DNA of 64,000 bases from assembly GCA_937995345.1 (NCBI GenBank), contig CALKKS010000028.1, positions 1 through 64,000 of the forward strand. The letters are read 5' to 3'. The stretch is from an uncultured Collinsella sp. GTDB lineage: Bacteria; Actinomycetota; Coriobacteriia; Coriobacteriales; Coriobacteriaceae. Numbering within the stretch: position 1 is the first letter of the stretch; the number at the start of each line of letters is the position of its first letter. A model generated the notes under the pieces. That model ran no database searches, had not been told where the DNA came from, and worked only from the letters and a program-made list of their open reading frames with translations. The position numbers and the translations under genes are program-made. This document shows positions 35,888 through 44,909 of the stretch, one piece after another.

Positions 35888-36925
35888 CTACATGAGCAGG
35901 TGGCAGAGCGCGGCGAGGATGGCAGCCTTGACGAGCGTGAGCGCAACCTCGGTCCCGCGAATGGCGGGCCCTGTGGGCGGGCGCTTGCGGGTGCTGCCCT
36001 GCGCGAGCTCGCTGGCATCGTCGGTTGCCTGATCGCGCTTAAAGCCGTCGAGCCGGGCGAGCGTCACGTTGGCCATGGGGCAGCCATCGGCGCAGCGCCC
36101 GCAGGCGATGCACTCACCCGATCGCAGGTCGGCGCGCTCGGGGTGGATGCGTACCGGGCAGCTGTCCTGGCAGCGGTTGCAACCGCGCGCACAGCTTTCG
36201 CGGCGGCGGTTGAAAAGCGAGATCGGCAACACCGGCAGCAGCGAGAATATGGCGCCGAAGGGGCAGAGGAACTGGCAGAAGAAACGCTCGACAAGGGCCA
36301 TCCCAACCATGACCGCGCCAAGTGCGGCAAAGGCCGTGGGCGCGATGCCCTCGAGCGAGCGCGCGGTGATGCCGGCGAAGGCGACCCAGGGGCTCGCGCC
36401 CGAGACCTGGGGCCAGATACCCATCACACAGAGGGCGCAGATGCCCACGAGGACGGCGTACTTGACAAGCTGGAGCGCGTGCTGCACGCCCGCGGGGAGC
36501 CGGTGCGCGCCCTTGCCCTCGAGGCGAAGTGCCCGGCGCAGCGGGGTTGCAAGTGCGTAGACGATATCGCCGAGCGTACCGAAGGCGCAGGCAAAGCCGC
36601 AGAAGAAACGGCCGAACACGCAGGTGAAGGCCAAGAGGGCCAAAAGCAGGGATAAAAAGCCGGTGAGTTCGATGGGTGCGTGGCTCCCGAGCTGTGTGAA
36701 GATGTACTTGACGCCGTTGAAGGCGGCGTTCCAGGCGGCCGGGAAGCAGATGAGAAAGCCGAGCTGTACGCACCAGCGCACGCCGCGATGGAGGTACTGT
36801 CGGCGCAGGCGCTCCTGCATCTTGTTTTTGGGATGCGCGATGACGTTTGCGCCGTCGCGCAGGCTCTCAAGGGTTCCCGCGGGGCGCTTCGCGCCGCGGG
36901 TCTTGGTAGATGCAGTCCTGGCCAT
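35888..36925 (-). CDS. NapH-like 4Fe-4S polyferredoxin membrane protein
   Basis: A 345-aa membrane electron carrier. It has about five helices, two NapH/YccM-type loops (GRFFCGFACAFGTLGD and ERFFCQFLCPFGAIF), then two 4Fe-4S ferredoxin motifs (CARGCNRCQDSCPV and CIACGRCADGCPM). Proteins of this family move electrons between the quinone pool or cytoplasmic donors and outside flavoproteins. In Listeria the input is Ndh2; no ndh2 is present here, so this protein is the best candidate for electron input (inference). Its ATG shares a base with the stop of the FMN-binding protein before it. The C-terminus ends in one more helix (EVALTLVKAAILAALCHLLM). Confidence 0.9.
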   Translation of the reverse strand: MARTASTKTRGAKRPAGTLESLRDGANVIAHPKNKMQERLRRQYLHRGVRWCVQLGFLICFPAAWNAAFNGVKYIFTQLGSHAPIELTGFLSLLLALLAFTCVFGRFFCGFACAFGTLGDIVYALATPLRRALRLEGKGAHRLPAGVQHALQLVKYAVLVGICALCVMGIWPQVSGASPWVAFAGITARSLEGIAPTAFAALGAVMVGMALVERFFCQFLCPFGAIFSLLPVLPISLFNRRRESCARGCNRCQDSCPVRIHPERADLRSGECIACGRCADGCPMANVTLARLDGFKRDQATDDASELAQGSTRKRPPTGPAIRGTEVALTLVKAAILAALCHLLM

Positions 36926-37398
36926 TACTGCGCACCTCCGGCGTTGCTCTGCTCAAGCGCCGCGTTGACGGCGTTTAGGATGCCGGCACTCGAGAACGTG
37001 GCACCCGAGACGGTGTCGACGTTGGTGCCCTGGGCGTCGCAGACGGTCTGCGTGAGGCCCTCGGCCTGCGCAAAGTAGGCGGGGGTCTCGCCGGCGTGGT
37101 CCGTGACCTCGACGCTCTCGATGTATCCGTTCTCGATGGTCACGCGGCAGGTGACAGTGCCGCCGTAGCCCTGGGCGCTGCCCTCGAAGGTGCCGTCGGT
37201 GGCATAGGCCCCGTGCGTCTGCGAGCGCTCGGCCTGGACAGCCTCCGCCTGGGTGCGGGCGTCGGCCTCTGCCGCCTGGGCGGCCCAGCTGCTGTAGCCC
37301 GCCACGATGGCGACGACGGCTGCGGCGTTGACGGCTTTGAGATAGAAATTGCGGTTGCGCCAGAGGTGGCGCCCAAGGAGGGCAAACGGGTTACGCAT
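36925..37398 (-). CDS. Single-domain FMN-binding (flavinylated) membrane-anchored protein
   Basis: A 157-aa protein: one membrane anchor (VNAAAVVAIVAGYSSWAAQ), then one FMN_bind domain with VDTVSGATFSS. Thr134 is the expected site of covalent FMN. A much longer frame on this strand (to 38046) exists, but its N-terminal part is out of frame with the real upstream gene and reads as low-complexity Arg/Pro/Thr. The ATG at 37398 overlaps the stop of the triple-domain gene by eight bases, fitting coupled translation. Probably receives electrons from the NapH-like protein encoded next. Confidence 0.9.
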   Translation of the reverse strand: MRNPFALLGRHLWRNRNFYLKAVNAAAVVAIVAGYSSWAAQAAEADARTQAEAVQAERSQTHGAYATDGTFEGSAQGYGGTVTCRVTIENGYIESVEVTDHAGETPAYFAQAEGLTQTVCDAQGTNVDTVSGATFSSAGILNAVNAALEQSNAGGAQ

Positions 37399-38884
37399 GG
37401 GCGCCAGCCTCCTCGGTGGCCCCGTTTGCGGCGGTCGGGTTGGCCGCAGGCTCATCGGGGGCGTTTGTCTTGTCAGAAGCGTTCGCCTTGTCGCCCTTGC
37501 TGTCGTTTGCGTCCTTATAGGCCGCGGCCGAGCGCGCGAGGGCGTCGGCGTAGGCGTTGGCGATGGCGCGGCTGGAGTAGGTGGCGCGCGCCACCACGTC
37601 GATCTTGTCGGCCTCGGTGCCCGCGAGTAGCTGTTCGGGGATGCCGGTGTAGACGGTACCGCGGAAGGTGCGGCCGTCGATGGCATTATCGAGGTAGGGC
37701 TCGTTATCCTCGTCAAAGGGATCGAGTGCGTCGGAGAGGCTCTCGTCGGGCTTGCCGCCCACGCCCTCGATATCGTGGATACCGGTAACCTTGCCGTCCT
37801 TAACGGTGACGGTGAGCTTGACGTAGTAGGGGCTGAAGGCTTCGTCGTCCTCCTCGTTTTTGCAGAGGGCGTAGCCTGTAAAGTCGCCGTCGGCGTAGTG
37901 GACCTCGTCTGGCGTGTCGGGCGAGGGGTCCGGGTTGGGCGCGGGGTCGGGGCCGGGCGCGGGCTCGGGGTCCTTTGTGCCGGCTGCGGCCTGCTTAAGG
38001 CAGCCCTGGATGGCGCCCAGGATGCCCTCGCTCGAATACGTGGCACCCGTCACGGTATCGACATTGACGTTCTGCTTTTGCATGACGAGCCCGGGGAGCG
38101 CGTTCCAGGCGCGGCTCCAATACTCGGGTGTGTCACCCGTGTTCACGAGTTCTATGTTGGTGATCTTGCCGTTTGCGATGGTCAGGCGCACGCTGACGGG
38201 CGTGTCCTCGCTGTAGCCCCAGGCGGAGTCGGTGTAGACGCCGTCTGCGTAGCCGCCGGCGGGCGTGAAGGGGTCGGTGGTGTGGTGGGGCTTATTGGAG
38301 GAGCCGCGGGCCGCAGGGGCGGGGGCAACAGCCTCGGCAAGCCCGCCCGATGCCTTGACCAGTGCGTTTTTGATGGCCATGAGCAGGCCTTTTGATGAAT
38401 ACGTGGCACCCGAGATAGTGTCGACCGACGTCGACTGAGCGCTAATCACCGACTGGGTGAGAGCCTGGGCACGCCCAAAGTAGGCTGGGTCGTCCGCAGA
38501 CGACACTATGTCGATTGCCACGATCTTGCCGCCCGCGATGGTCACGCGCACGGTGATACTGCCCCTAAAGCCGGTACCTGCGCCTTCATAGGTGCCGTCC
38601 TTGAGGTTTGCGGCGTCCATACCATAGACCGAGGGGTCGAGCGATTCGGTTGCCGGCGTTGCCGTCTCTTTCTGGACGTTGGAGGTGTCGACGGTCTTGA
38701 GGTCGGCGCCTGCGGCCTCTTGCGCGGGCGTGGCGGCGACCGTCTTGGCCACGAGCGGGGTGTACTGGGACACCACGAGGGCTACGGTTGCGCCCACGGC
38801 GATCGAGGGCACGATGAAGCCTGCCGTGGCGAGGCCGTGGCCGAGCGCCTTGGCTTTTGAGTGCTTGGGTTGGTAGTTGTCCAT
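37391..38884 (-). CDS. Triple-domain FMN-binding protein
   Basis: A 497-aa membrane-anchored protein: one helix (about 18-40), then three FMN_bind domains at about 95-178, 212-300 and 330-450, joined by Pro/Asp-rich linkers. The first two have intact flavinylation motifs (DTISGATYSS, Thr161; DTVTGATYSS, Thr282). The third reads DVVARATYSS, with Gly replaced by Arg, so covalent FMN there is doubtful. Repeated flavin domains on a chain are a plausible wire across the cell wall. It heads the operon that runs to the ECF genes. The surface-protein gene upstream ends with its own terminator (38921). Confidence 0.92.
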   Translation of the reverse strand: MDNYQPKHSKAKALGHGLATAGFIVPSIAVGATVALVVSQYTPLVAKTVAATPAQEAAGADLKTVDTSNVQKETATPATESLDPSVYGMDAANLKDGTYEGAGTGFRGSITVRVTIAGGKIVAIDIVSSADDPAYFGRAQALTQSVISAQSTSVDTISGATYSSKGLLMAIKNALVKASGGLAEAVAPAPAARGSSNKPHHTTDPFTPAGGYADGVYTDSAWGYSEDTPVSVRLTIANGKITNIELVNTGDTPEYWSRAWNALPGLVMQKQNVNVDTVTGATYSSEGILGAIQGCLKQAAAGTKDPEPAPGPDPAPNPDPSPDTPDEVHYADGDFTGYALCKNEEDDEAFSPYYVKLTVTVKDGKVTGIHDIEGVGGKPDESLSDALDPFDEDNEPYLDNAIDGRTFRGTVYTGIPEQLLAGTEADKIDVVARATYSSRAIANAYADALARSAAAYKDANDSKGDKANASDKTNAPDEPAANPTAANGATEEAGAHA

Positions 38885-38920
38885 TTGTGGGTGGTCTCCC
38901 GTGGTCGAGTATGAGAAAAG

Positions 38921-38948
38921 GCCCGCAGCCCTGGTTGGGGCTGCGGGC
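38921..38948 (-). terminator. Terminator of the LPXTG surface-protein gene
   Basis: GCCCGCAGCCC / GGGCTGCGGGC, followed on the minus strand by CTTTTCTC. It separates the surface-protein transcript from the FMN-binding operon. Confidence 0.85.
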
Positions 38949-38984
38949 GCTTGCGTTGCGAGCGCGTGGCGCGCGTTTTAGGCG

Positions 38985-41900
38985 CTAGTGCTGCATGCGG
39001 CGGCGGATGGCGACGCCGGCGGCCGCGATGACGGCGCCGATACCGGCGAAGATGCCGACCGTGGCGATCTGGGTATCACCGGTGCCGGGGAGGCCGCTTG
39101 CGTCCTTCTTGGATGCATTGGCCTTCTTGGTATCGGTGGTCGTCGTCGTGGTCGTCGTAGAGGTGGAGCCACCGGCGGGCTTTCCCTCCGTGCCCTTCTT
39201 GGTAAGTGCGTCCTGGGTGGCCTTCAGCTTGTCAACGGCAGAAGCCACCTCGCTGGCGGAGGGGTCCTCAGAGGCGGCAACCTGCTTAGCCTCATCGAGT
39301 GCTGTCTGGAAGTCGTTCCAGGAGGCGTCGGTGTAGCCGTCGTTCTTGACGGTGCCGGCGCTCTCGATCAGGTCGGCGAGCGCGGACTTGGCCTCATCAG
39401 TCGCCTTGGCGGCGAGGTTGGCCACGGCGCTGTTGAGCGCGTTCAGGGCCTGGGCGATGGCGTCATCGGTGGCGGCATCGTTGGCCTGGACGGTCTTGGC
39501 GGCGCTGAGGGCGTCGCTCATGGCGTTCCAGGAGACGGCGGTGAAGGCGCTCTTGTCGAGCTTTTCGGCTGCATCGATGGCCTTATCGAGGTCGGTGCGG
39601 TCGGCCTTGTGGGTAAAGGTGAACTCGAGCGGGGTGTTGTAGCCGGTGGAGGTCACCTTGATGGTGTAGGTGCCGTAGTTGGCAAACACCTTGGTGCCCT
39701 GCTGCTGGCCTGTGGCCTTAGGCTTGGCGCTCTGCTGACCGCCGGCGACGGCGTCGAGGTTGATGGAGCCGTCGGCGTTGATGATTTTGACGGAACCGCG
39801 GCCGGAAGCGGCGTAGTCGGTGCCGTTGACGTTGACCGTGGTGATGTTGCCGATAAAGTTCTCGACATCGTCGCCCTCGTTGGCGGCGGTGATCTTCGAG
39901 GTGCCCTCGTCAAACTTGGCGACGGTCTTGTCGGTCGTGACGGTGAACTCGCTCGTCACATCGGCATACTTGCCCGAGGCGTCGCGCGCCACGAGGGTGT
40001 GCTTGCCGGGCTTGAGGTCCTTGATGGAGAACGTGCCGTTGTCGACCGTGACATCGGCGTCGTCGAGCTTGTACTCGACCTTGAAGTCTGCCGGCAGCGT
40101 CGCCTTGACTTCGGCGGTCTCGGCATCTGCCTTGGCGTTCGCCTCGACGTCGATCTCGGACTTGGAGGCCTTGACGGGGACGTACTGGTTCATGGCAACG
40201 GTGTAGGTGCCCGTAGAGGTGTAGAACGTCACACTCTTGATGGTCTTGCCCATCATGGACTTGTAGTGCCGCGAGCTCAACGGGCTGCCGTGAGACTCGT
40301 TGACCAGGCCGCAGCTCCAGGCAATCTCCTTGCCCTTCCAGATGTTCTCGACGGTGCGCATGCCATAGCCCTCGGTGGTGCCGTCCGCATCGGCGGCATT
40401 GACCACGGCACCGTATACGGTCGCCTGGTTGCCGTCGGCGTCGACCATCTGCTCGCGCAGGTTCTTAAAGTCGATCTCGTAGTCGCCGTACTTGCTGGAG
40501 GTCTTAAAGATGGCGGTGACGTTTTCAAGTTCGGTGGCTTTCTTGCCCTCGACAGCGCCAAAGTTCAGGTTGCCCTCGGAATCGGCGGTGAGCTCCTTGT
40601 AATTGGTCGGAACCTCGCCGGCGGGCAGCACGTAGTAAGAGTAGTTCGCAGACTCAAACAGGGCGTCCTTGCCCGTATAGGTCGTCGTGGACTCCTTGCC
40701 CTTGATCGAGGTGGTGATCGTAACGGAGCTGTTGTCGGTCACGCGGGTGAACTTGGACCAATCGATGTCGCCTTCGCCCACCTTGACGGCAAACGTGGCG
40801 CCCGAGATATCCGTACCGTCGGAATTGACGTGGTAGGAACCGCTCGCCAAGCTGGAGCGCGTCTTCTGCCGCGTAGCCGAGGTCACGATGTCGGTACCGG
40901 CGTTGTTGCTCTCGGCGGCATAGAAATCGGCGTAGGGGATGTTCATGAGCACGTAGTCACCGGCCTGGGGATACAGGCTCACGAGCGCGTCGAGCGCGCC
41001 CTGCAGGTGGGTGATCTGCTCGGCGGCCTCGGCTTCGCCCAGGTTTTTCTTGGCGAGCAGGTCCTTGGTCTCGGCAGTTTCGGTCTCGATGGACGAGGCG
41101 GTCCAGGAGTCCTCGGTGTACTTGGACTTATCGAGGGACGTCGCCTTGTCGTAGAGCTCCTGCAGCTGGGCCTTGGTGGCGTCGGTCACTGGCTCCTTGG
41201 CGCCCACGATGTTGTCGTCAGTCGCCTGGAAGGTGTAGGTGTAATCGTTGTAGCCCAAGGCGTGGACGGTGAGCTTCCAGTAGCCGGTGCCGTTGGTGCC
41301 CTCGGGCAGCTGGCAGCGCTCGGATTTAGTGAGGCCTAGCTGAATGCCCATGGACTTGTGCATCCAGTTGTCGGCCGCGAACTTGGTGCCGTAGCTGGCA
41401 AGGGCGTTGGTGTAGGTCGCGTCGTCGCCGTAATAGGTCCAGGTGATGCTTTGCATATTGGCGCCCAGGTCGCCATAGTTGCCGTTGAGGTCTACGCGCA
41501 GGAACTCGCCGTAGGAGCCGCTCGCTTCCTTGACCGTGGGCTTGATATCCGTGGCGGTCTTGAGCTCCTGGCCCTCGATGCCCGAGTCGGTGCCGGTGGC
41601 GGCGGCCGAGAAGTTGAAGGTTCCGTTGTTGTTGGTCACGGTCTTAAGGCCGTTGGTGTTGGCATCGACGTCCGCAACCAGGCCGGAGTAAGCCTGGAGG
41701 TTATTTTCGCCGTAGCCGCCGGCGAGCGTCTCGCCATTGGCGACAAAGCTGTGACTCGCCTTAAAAGCCTCCAGATCGCTGGTCTTGATTTTGACGGGAA
41801 CGTACTTGAGTCCCGTGACCTCGTGACCCGTCATGGTGTACACCGTGCCGTCGGCCGCCGTCACGGTCTTAGCCTTGCTGTCAATAGAAAAGACGTTGCC

Positions 41901-42812
41901 ATCGACATCAACAAAGGACTTGCTGTCGGGATAATACGAAGGGTAAATTTTTACGCCCTCGGCAGTTTTGATCACGTCGGTGCACTGATAGCTGCCGCGA
42001 TGCAGGCCGTGGTTAAAGGTTGCACGGGTCACCACGTCAAAAGCGCCCTTGTCGGCCTCGTTGCGGGAATCGAGCTCGCTCGACGAAGCGGAGGACCCTG
42101 CCGCTTGCACGTTTTCACCAGCCCAATACTCGGCCCACGTCAGGCCAGCGTAACCGTAGGTGTACTCGTCGGTCGCAGGGGTCGACGGATTCTGCTCGTC
42201 ATAGGCAGCTTGCAGGGCATTATCGACGGCAGCCTTGATGGCGTTGGACGAGACGGTGGCAGTGGAGACGGCATCAACGCTTGTTCCGTTCGCCTCGACG
42301 ATCTTGTCCGCCATACCAGTGACGTGCTTGCGTGCATTACCGTGTTCGGCTTTGTCGAGATAGTCCCAGCTCTCGCCAGTCAGCGCATCGTAAGTCTCAT
42401 CGGAGACCTTAACGGAGGCGATCTTGTGCGAGGCGACCTGTACGGTTACCTTGACCTCGTAGCTGTCGACGTCCCACTCGTTTCCGCCTGCAGCGGGGTC
42501 CTTCGAGTCGGCCGTGGCCGTGCCCTCATACGTACCATCTGCGATTTTGGTCAAATCGTAGCTGGTCGAGGAGGATGCGGCGTCGTCAGAGACGGCACTC
42601 AGGCTATACTCGGAGCTGAGGGACTTCGTTTCCTCACTGGTGGCGGAGATCGGCGCGTTGTTGGTAGCTTCGGAGCCGGTCTCCGTTGTTGCTGCTGCGG
42701 CAAAAGCGCTGGTAGGCATCATCGAGACGGTCATCGCAGCGATGAGCGCACCTCGACAGGCATTGCTGCCCACAGTGTTGAGCTTGCGCAGCACAGCGTT
42801 ATCGTTGTGCAT
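38985..42812 (-). CDS. Large LPXTG surface protein with FMN_bind-like N-terminus and FIVAR repeats
   Basis: A 1275-aa secreted protein: signal peptide to about residue 38 (MPTSAFA), an FMN_bind-like domain at about 85-200 ending in DAVSTATVSS, and two diverged ~230-residue modules of unrecognised type. The modules start DVVTRATF (about 259) and DIVTSATR (about 640), each followed by a GSY strand. A beta-sandwich-like stretch lies near 900-970 (SIKDLKPGKHTLVARDASGK). FIVAR-type helical repeats occur near 560-620 and 1090-1210, and the C-terminus is LPGTG, a hydrophobic helix and RRRMQH, a sortase anchor. All three AT motifs keep the Thr but lack the Gly of SGAT. It may be the outermost flavin- or ligand-binding part of the cluster (inference). 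The ribosome-binding site is AAAGAGG. Confidence 0.88.
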   Translation of the reverse strand: MHNDNAVLRKLNTVGSNACRGALIAAMTVSMMPTSAFAAAATTETGSEATNNAPISATSEETKSLSSEYSLSAVSDDAASSSTSYDLTKIADGTYEGTATADSKDPAAGGNEWDVDSYEVKVTVQVASHKIASVKVSDETYDALTGESWDYLDKAEHGNARKHVTGMADKIVEANGTSVDAVSTATVSSNAIKAAVDNALQAAYDEQNPSTPATDEYTYGYAGLTWAEYWAGENVQAAGSSASSSELDSRNEADKGAFDVVTRATFNHGLHRGSYQCTDVIKTAEGVKIYPSYYPDSKSFVDVDGNVFSIDSKAKTVTAADGTVYTMTGHEVTGLKYVPVKIKTSDLEAFKASHSFVANGETLAGGYGENNLQAYSGLVADVDANTNGLKTVTNNNGTFNFSAAATGTDSGIEGQELKTATDIKPTVKEASGSYGEFLRVDLNGNYGDLGANMQSITWTYYGDDATYTNALASYGTKFAADNWMHKSMGIQLGLTKSERCQLPEGTNGTGYWKLTVHALGYNDYTYTFQATDDNIVGAKEPVTDATKAQLQELYDKATSLDKSKYTEDSWTASSIETETAETKDLLAKKNLGEAEAAEQITHLQGALDALVSLYPQAGDYVLMNIPYADFYAAESNNAGTDIVTSATRQKTRSSLASGSYHVNSDGTDISGATFAVKVGEGDIDWSKFTRVTDNSSVTITTSIKGKESTTTYTGKDALFESANYSYYVLPAGEVPTNYKELTADSEGNLNFGAVEGKKATELENVTAIFKTSSKYGDYEIDFKNLREQMVDADGNQATVYGAVVNAADADGTTEGYGMRTVENIWKGKEIAWSCGLVNESHGSPLSSRHYKSMMGKTIKSVTFYTSTGTYTVAMNQYVPVKASKSEIDVEANAKADAETAEVKATLPADFKVEYKLDDADVTVDNGTFSIKDLKPGKHTLVARDASGKYADVTSEFTVTTDKTVAKFDEGTSKITAANEGDDVENFIGNITTVNVNGTDYAASGRGSVKIINADGSINLDAVAGGQQSAKPKATGQQQGTKVFANYGTYTIKVTSTGYNTPLEFTFTHKADRTDLDKAIDAAEKLDKSAFTAVSWNAMSDALSAAKTVQANDAATDDAIAQALNALNSAVANLAAKATDEAKSALADLIESAGTVKNDGYTDASWNDFQTALDEAKQVAASEDPSASEVASAVDKLKATQDALTKKGTEGKPAGGSTSTTTTTTTTDTKKANASKKDASGLPGTGDTQIATVGIFAGIGAVIAAAGVAIRRRMQH

Positions 42813-43136
42813 AGAACCTCTTTTCTATCGATCGGTTGTTGGGTGCTGCTCTCCTTTCCTGTTGCACCCAGATGGACAGTGGTCATGTGCGTCGCACATG
42901 ATAGGTAACTGCCATAGAACTCATGTTGCTTACCGCAAAAAGTTAAAGGCAGTAAACAAAAATACCAGAAATTACCACTGGTTAACTTGTCAATTCAATT
43001 GTCGTTTGCCTGTAACGCAAGAGCATCGACTTTTCTGTTTGGAGCGTCTGGCTTTGTTTGGCATTCGATTTGTCGGACAGGCCGGTCAGTTGGGGGTATG
43101 CTGGAGGGGACCATCAGCCCAGCGAAAGGGGAGAGC
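42813..43136. promoter_or_regulatory. Divergent promoter region of LPXTG protein and M18 peptidase
   Basis: 324 bp without a gene. It is clearly A/T-richer than its surroundings between 42930 and 43060, as expected for promoters on both strands. The main feature is the palindrome at 42883-42901. Confidence 0.5.
42883..42901. promoter_or_regulatory. 19-bp perfect palindrome, likely operator
   Basis: TCATGTGCG-T-CGCACATGA, perfect 9-bp arms, lies 71-89 bases upstream of the surface-protein start. It has the form of a dimeric repressor site. No regulator gene is next to it. Confidence 0.5.
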
Positions 43137-44522
43137 ATGACGGATCAGGAAGCGCCCGAGCGCGCGCATGTGACGGCCGACGATATCGAGGCCGCCAACG
43201 ACCTTATCGACTTTATCGAGGCGTGCCCCAGCATGTTCCATACGGCAGCGACCATTATGGCCGAACTCGACGAGGCGGGCTTTACCTACCTGCCCGAGAA
43301 TGCGGCGTGGGATATCGAGCCGGGCGGGCGCTATTACACGCAGCGCAACACCTCGAGCGTTGTTGCCTTTAAGGTGGGCGAGGACCTGGCCGCGACGTGG
43401 GGCGAGGACGGCGTTGCCGGTGACTATCATTTTCAGCTCACGGCGTCGCACAGCGATTCGCCGACGTTTAAGGTCAAGGCCGTGCCCGAGCTTGACGGCG
43501 CGGGCGAAACGCTGCGCCTGAACACCGAGGCTTACGGCGGCATGATCGACTACACCTGGTTTGATCGTCCGCTCGCGCTGGCCGGACGCGTGCTGGTGCG
43601 CGAGGGCGACCGTATTGAGAGCCGCCTGCTTGCCACCGAGCGCGAGGTCGCTATTATCCCGAGCCTTGCCATCCACATGAACCGCGGCGTTAACGAGGAC
43701 TTTGCTCCCAACCGAGCCATTGATCTGTGCCCGCTCATCAGCGCCGGTGACCTTAAGCAGGGAGATTTTGACGCCCTGATCGCTGACGAACTGGACGTTG
43801 AGCCCGAGCAGATCCTGGGCCGCGATCTGTTCCTGGTCAATCGTCAGGATGCGCGCATTTGGGGCTGGGCCGACGAGTTCATCTCGACGCCCAAGCTCGA
43901 CGACCTGGCCTGCGCCTACACCTCACTGCAGGCATTTTTGGGTGCCGAGAACGCGCACGACGTTTCGGTCTTCTGCTGCTTTGATAATGAGGAGGTTGGC
44001 TCCGAGACCAAGCAGGGCGCCATGTCGACGTTCTTGGCCGACGCGCTGCGCCGCATCAACGGATCGTTGGGCTTTGACGACGAGTCGTACCACCGCGCAC
44101 TTGCCGCCTCGATGCTTGTAAGCTGCGACAATGCACATGCCGTGCACCCCAACCATGCCGAGAAGTGCGATGCCCGCAATCAGGTGGTACTCAACGGCGG
44201 CATCGTCATCAAGGAGGCCGCCAACCAGCACTACTGCACCGACGCCTTTAGCCGCGCGGTGTTCCAGGCCATTTGCGATGACGCCGACGTGCCCACGCAG
44301 GCCTTTGCCAACAAGAGCGATATGGCCGGCGGTTCTACCCTGGGCAATCTGTCCAATATGCAGGCGAGCATGCATGCCGTGGACGTGGGCCTGCCGCAGC
44401 TTGCCATGCACTCGAGCTACGAGACCGGCGGCGTGCGCGACGTGATGTACGCTATCCGCGCCCTCACCGCCTTCTACGAGCGCAACCTAACCATCAACGG
44501 CGCCGAAAGTGTGGAGCTGTAA
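43137..44522 (+). CDS. M18-family aminopeptidase
   Basis: A 461-aa zinc aminopeptidase that removes N-terminal acidic or neutral residues from peptides. The metal and active-site elements are ASHSDSPTFKV (His), the DDLACAYTSLQ helix, CCFDNEEVGSETKQG (Glu pair), HAVHPNHAEK and AMHSSYETGG (last His). ATG at 43137 follows AAAGGGGAGAGC; an open frame further upstream has no family similarity. Cytoplasmic. The next small frame starts directly after its stop. Confidence 0.93.
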   Translation: MTDQEAPERAHVTADDIEAANDLIDFIEACPSMFHTAATIMAELDEAGFTYLPENAAWDIEPGGRYYTQRNTSSVVAFKVGEDLAATWGEDGVAGDYHFQLTASHSDSPTFKVKAVPELDGAGETLRLNTEAYGGMIDYTWFDRPLALAGRVLVREGDRIESRLLATEREVAIIPSLAIHMNRGVNEDFAPNRAIDLCPLISAGDLKQGDFDALIADELDVEPEQILGRDLFLVNRQDARIWGWADEFISTPKLDDLACAYTSLQAFLGAENAHDVSVFCCFDNEEVGSETKQGAMSTFLADALRRINGSLGFDDESYHRALAASMLVSCDNAHAVHPNHAEKCDARNQVVLNGGIVIKEAANQHYCTDAFSRAVFQAICDDADVPTQAFANKSDMAGGSTLGNLSNMQASMHAVDVGLPQLAMHSSYETGGVRDVMYAIRALTAFYERNLTINGAESVEL

Positions 44523-44708
44523 ATGCAAGCCGAAGATATGAAGGCCGAGCGCAGGGCCAAACTTATCGAACAGGGCTCGCAGCTGTTCGCCACTGCTTGC
44601 CATGAGTCAGGGATCGACGTGTCCAAGGCGCAACCTACGAGCGATGAAGAGCTCAAGCATAGAGCCTATTCGGATCGCTATGACGAGGAGATGGGTTGGC
44701 TCCAATAA
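44523..44708 (+). CDS. Small hypothetical protein after the M18 peptidase
   Basis: A 61-aa charged frame (MQAEDMKAERRAKLIEQGSQ at the start, ending YDEEMGWLQ) begins immediately after the peptidase stop (TAAATG), consistent with coupled translation. It has no ribosome-binding site of its own beyond GGAGCTG within the peptidase end. No family recognised; predicted helical and soluble. It could be a non-functional tail. Confidence 0.45.
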   Translation: MQAEDMKAERRAKLIEQGSQLFATACHESGIDVSKAQPTSDEELKHRAYSDRYDEEMGWLQ

Positions 44709-44756
44709 GCGAAGCATTATCACTTTGACGAGAGCGTCGCAGGCAGAACCAGCGTC

Positions 44757-44850
44757 ATGGTGCAAACAAACCTGACCCCATTGCACCAAACTCACAAGGA
44801 GTGTCCCCACCTGCCGGCAGGAAAGGAACGTCCCCAGGTGCCAACAATGG
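44757..44850. repeat. Cluster of REP-like GTCCCC/GACCCC hairpins
   Basis: TGGTGCAA (44758-44765) faces TTGCACCA (44781-44788) around CCTGACCCC. Next come GTGTCCCCACCTGCCGGCAGG (read in two parts: GTGTCCCC and CCTGCCGGCAGG, a 12-bp palindrome) and CGTCCCCAGGTGCC. Similar GGGGAC motifs occur at 10026 and 45989. Such motifs are common in REP elements mobilised by TnpA-REP transposases; none is encoded here. Confidence 0.5.
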
Positions 44851-44909
44851 CAACACCGCAGGCAGAGGATGGGCAGCGAGCGACGTCCAGGACGAGCAAG
44901 TTGGCATGA

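Noticed and set aside
36925..38046. A 373-aa reading of the small FMN-binding gene
   Set aside because: The first ~215 residues are in a shifted frame over the triple FMN-binding gene and are low complexity. The start at 37398 fits the family.
38988..41339. A 780-residue open frame antisense to the LPXTG protein
   Set aside because: Shadow of a real gene; Gly/Leu/Val-rich with no signal peptide logic or domain.
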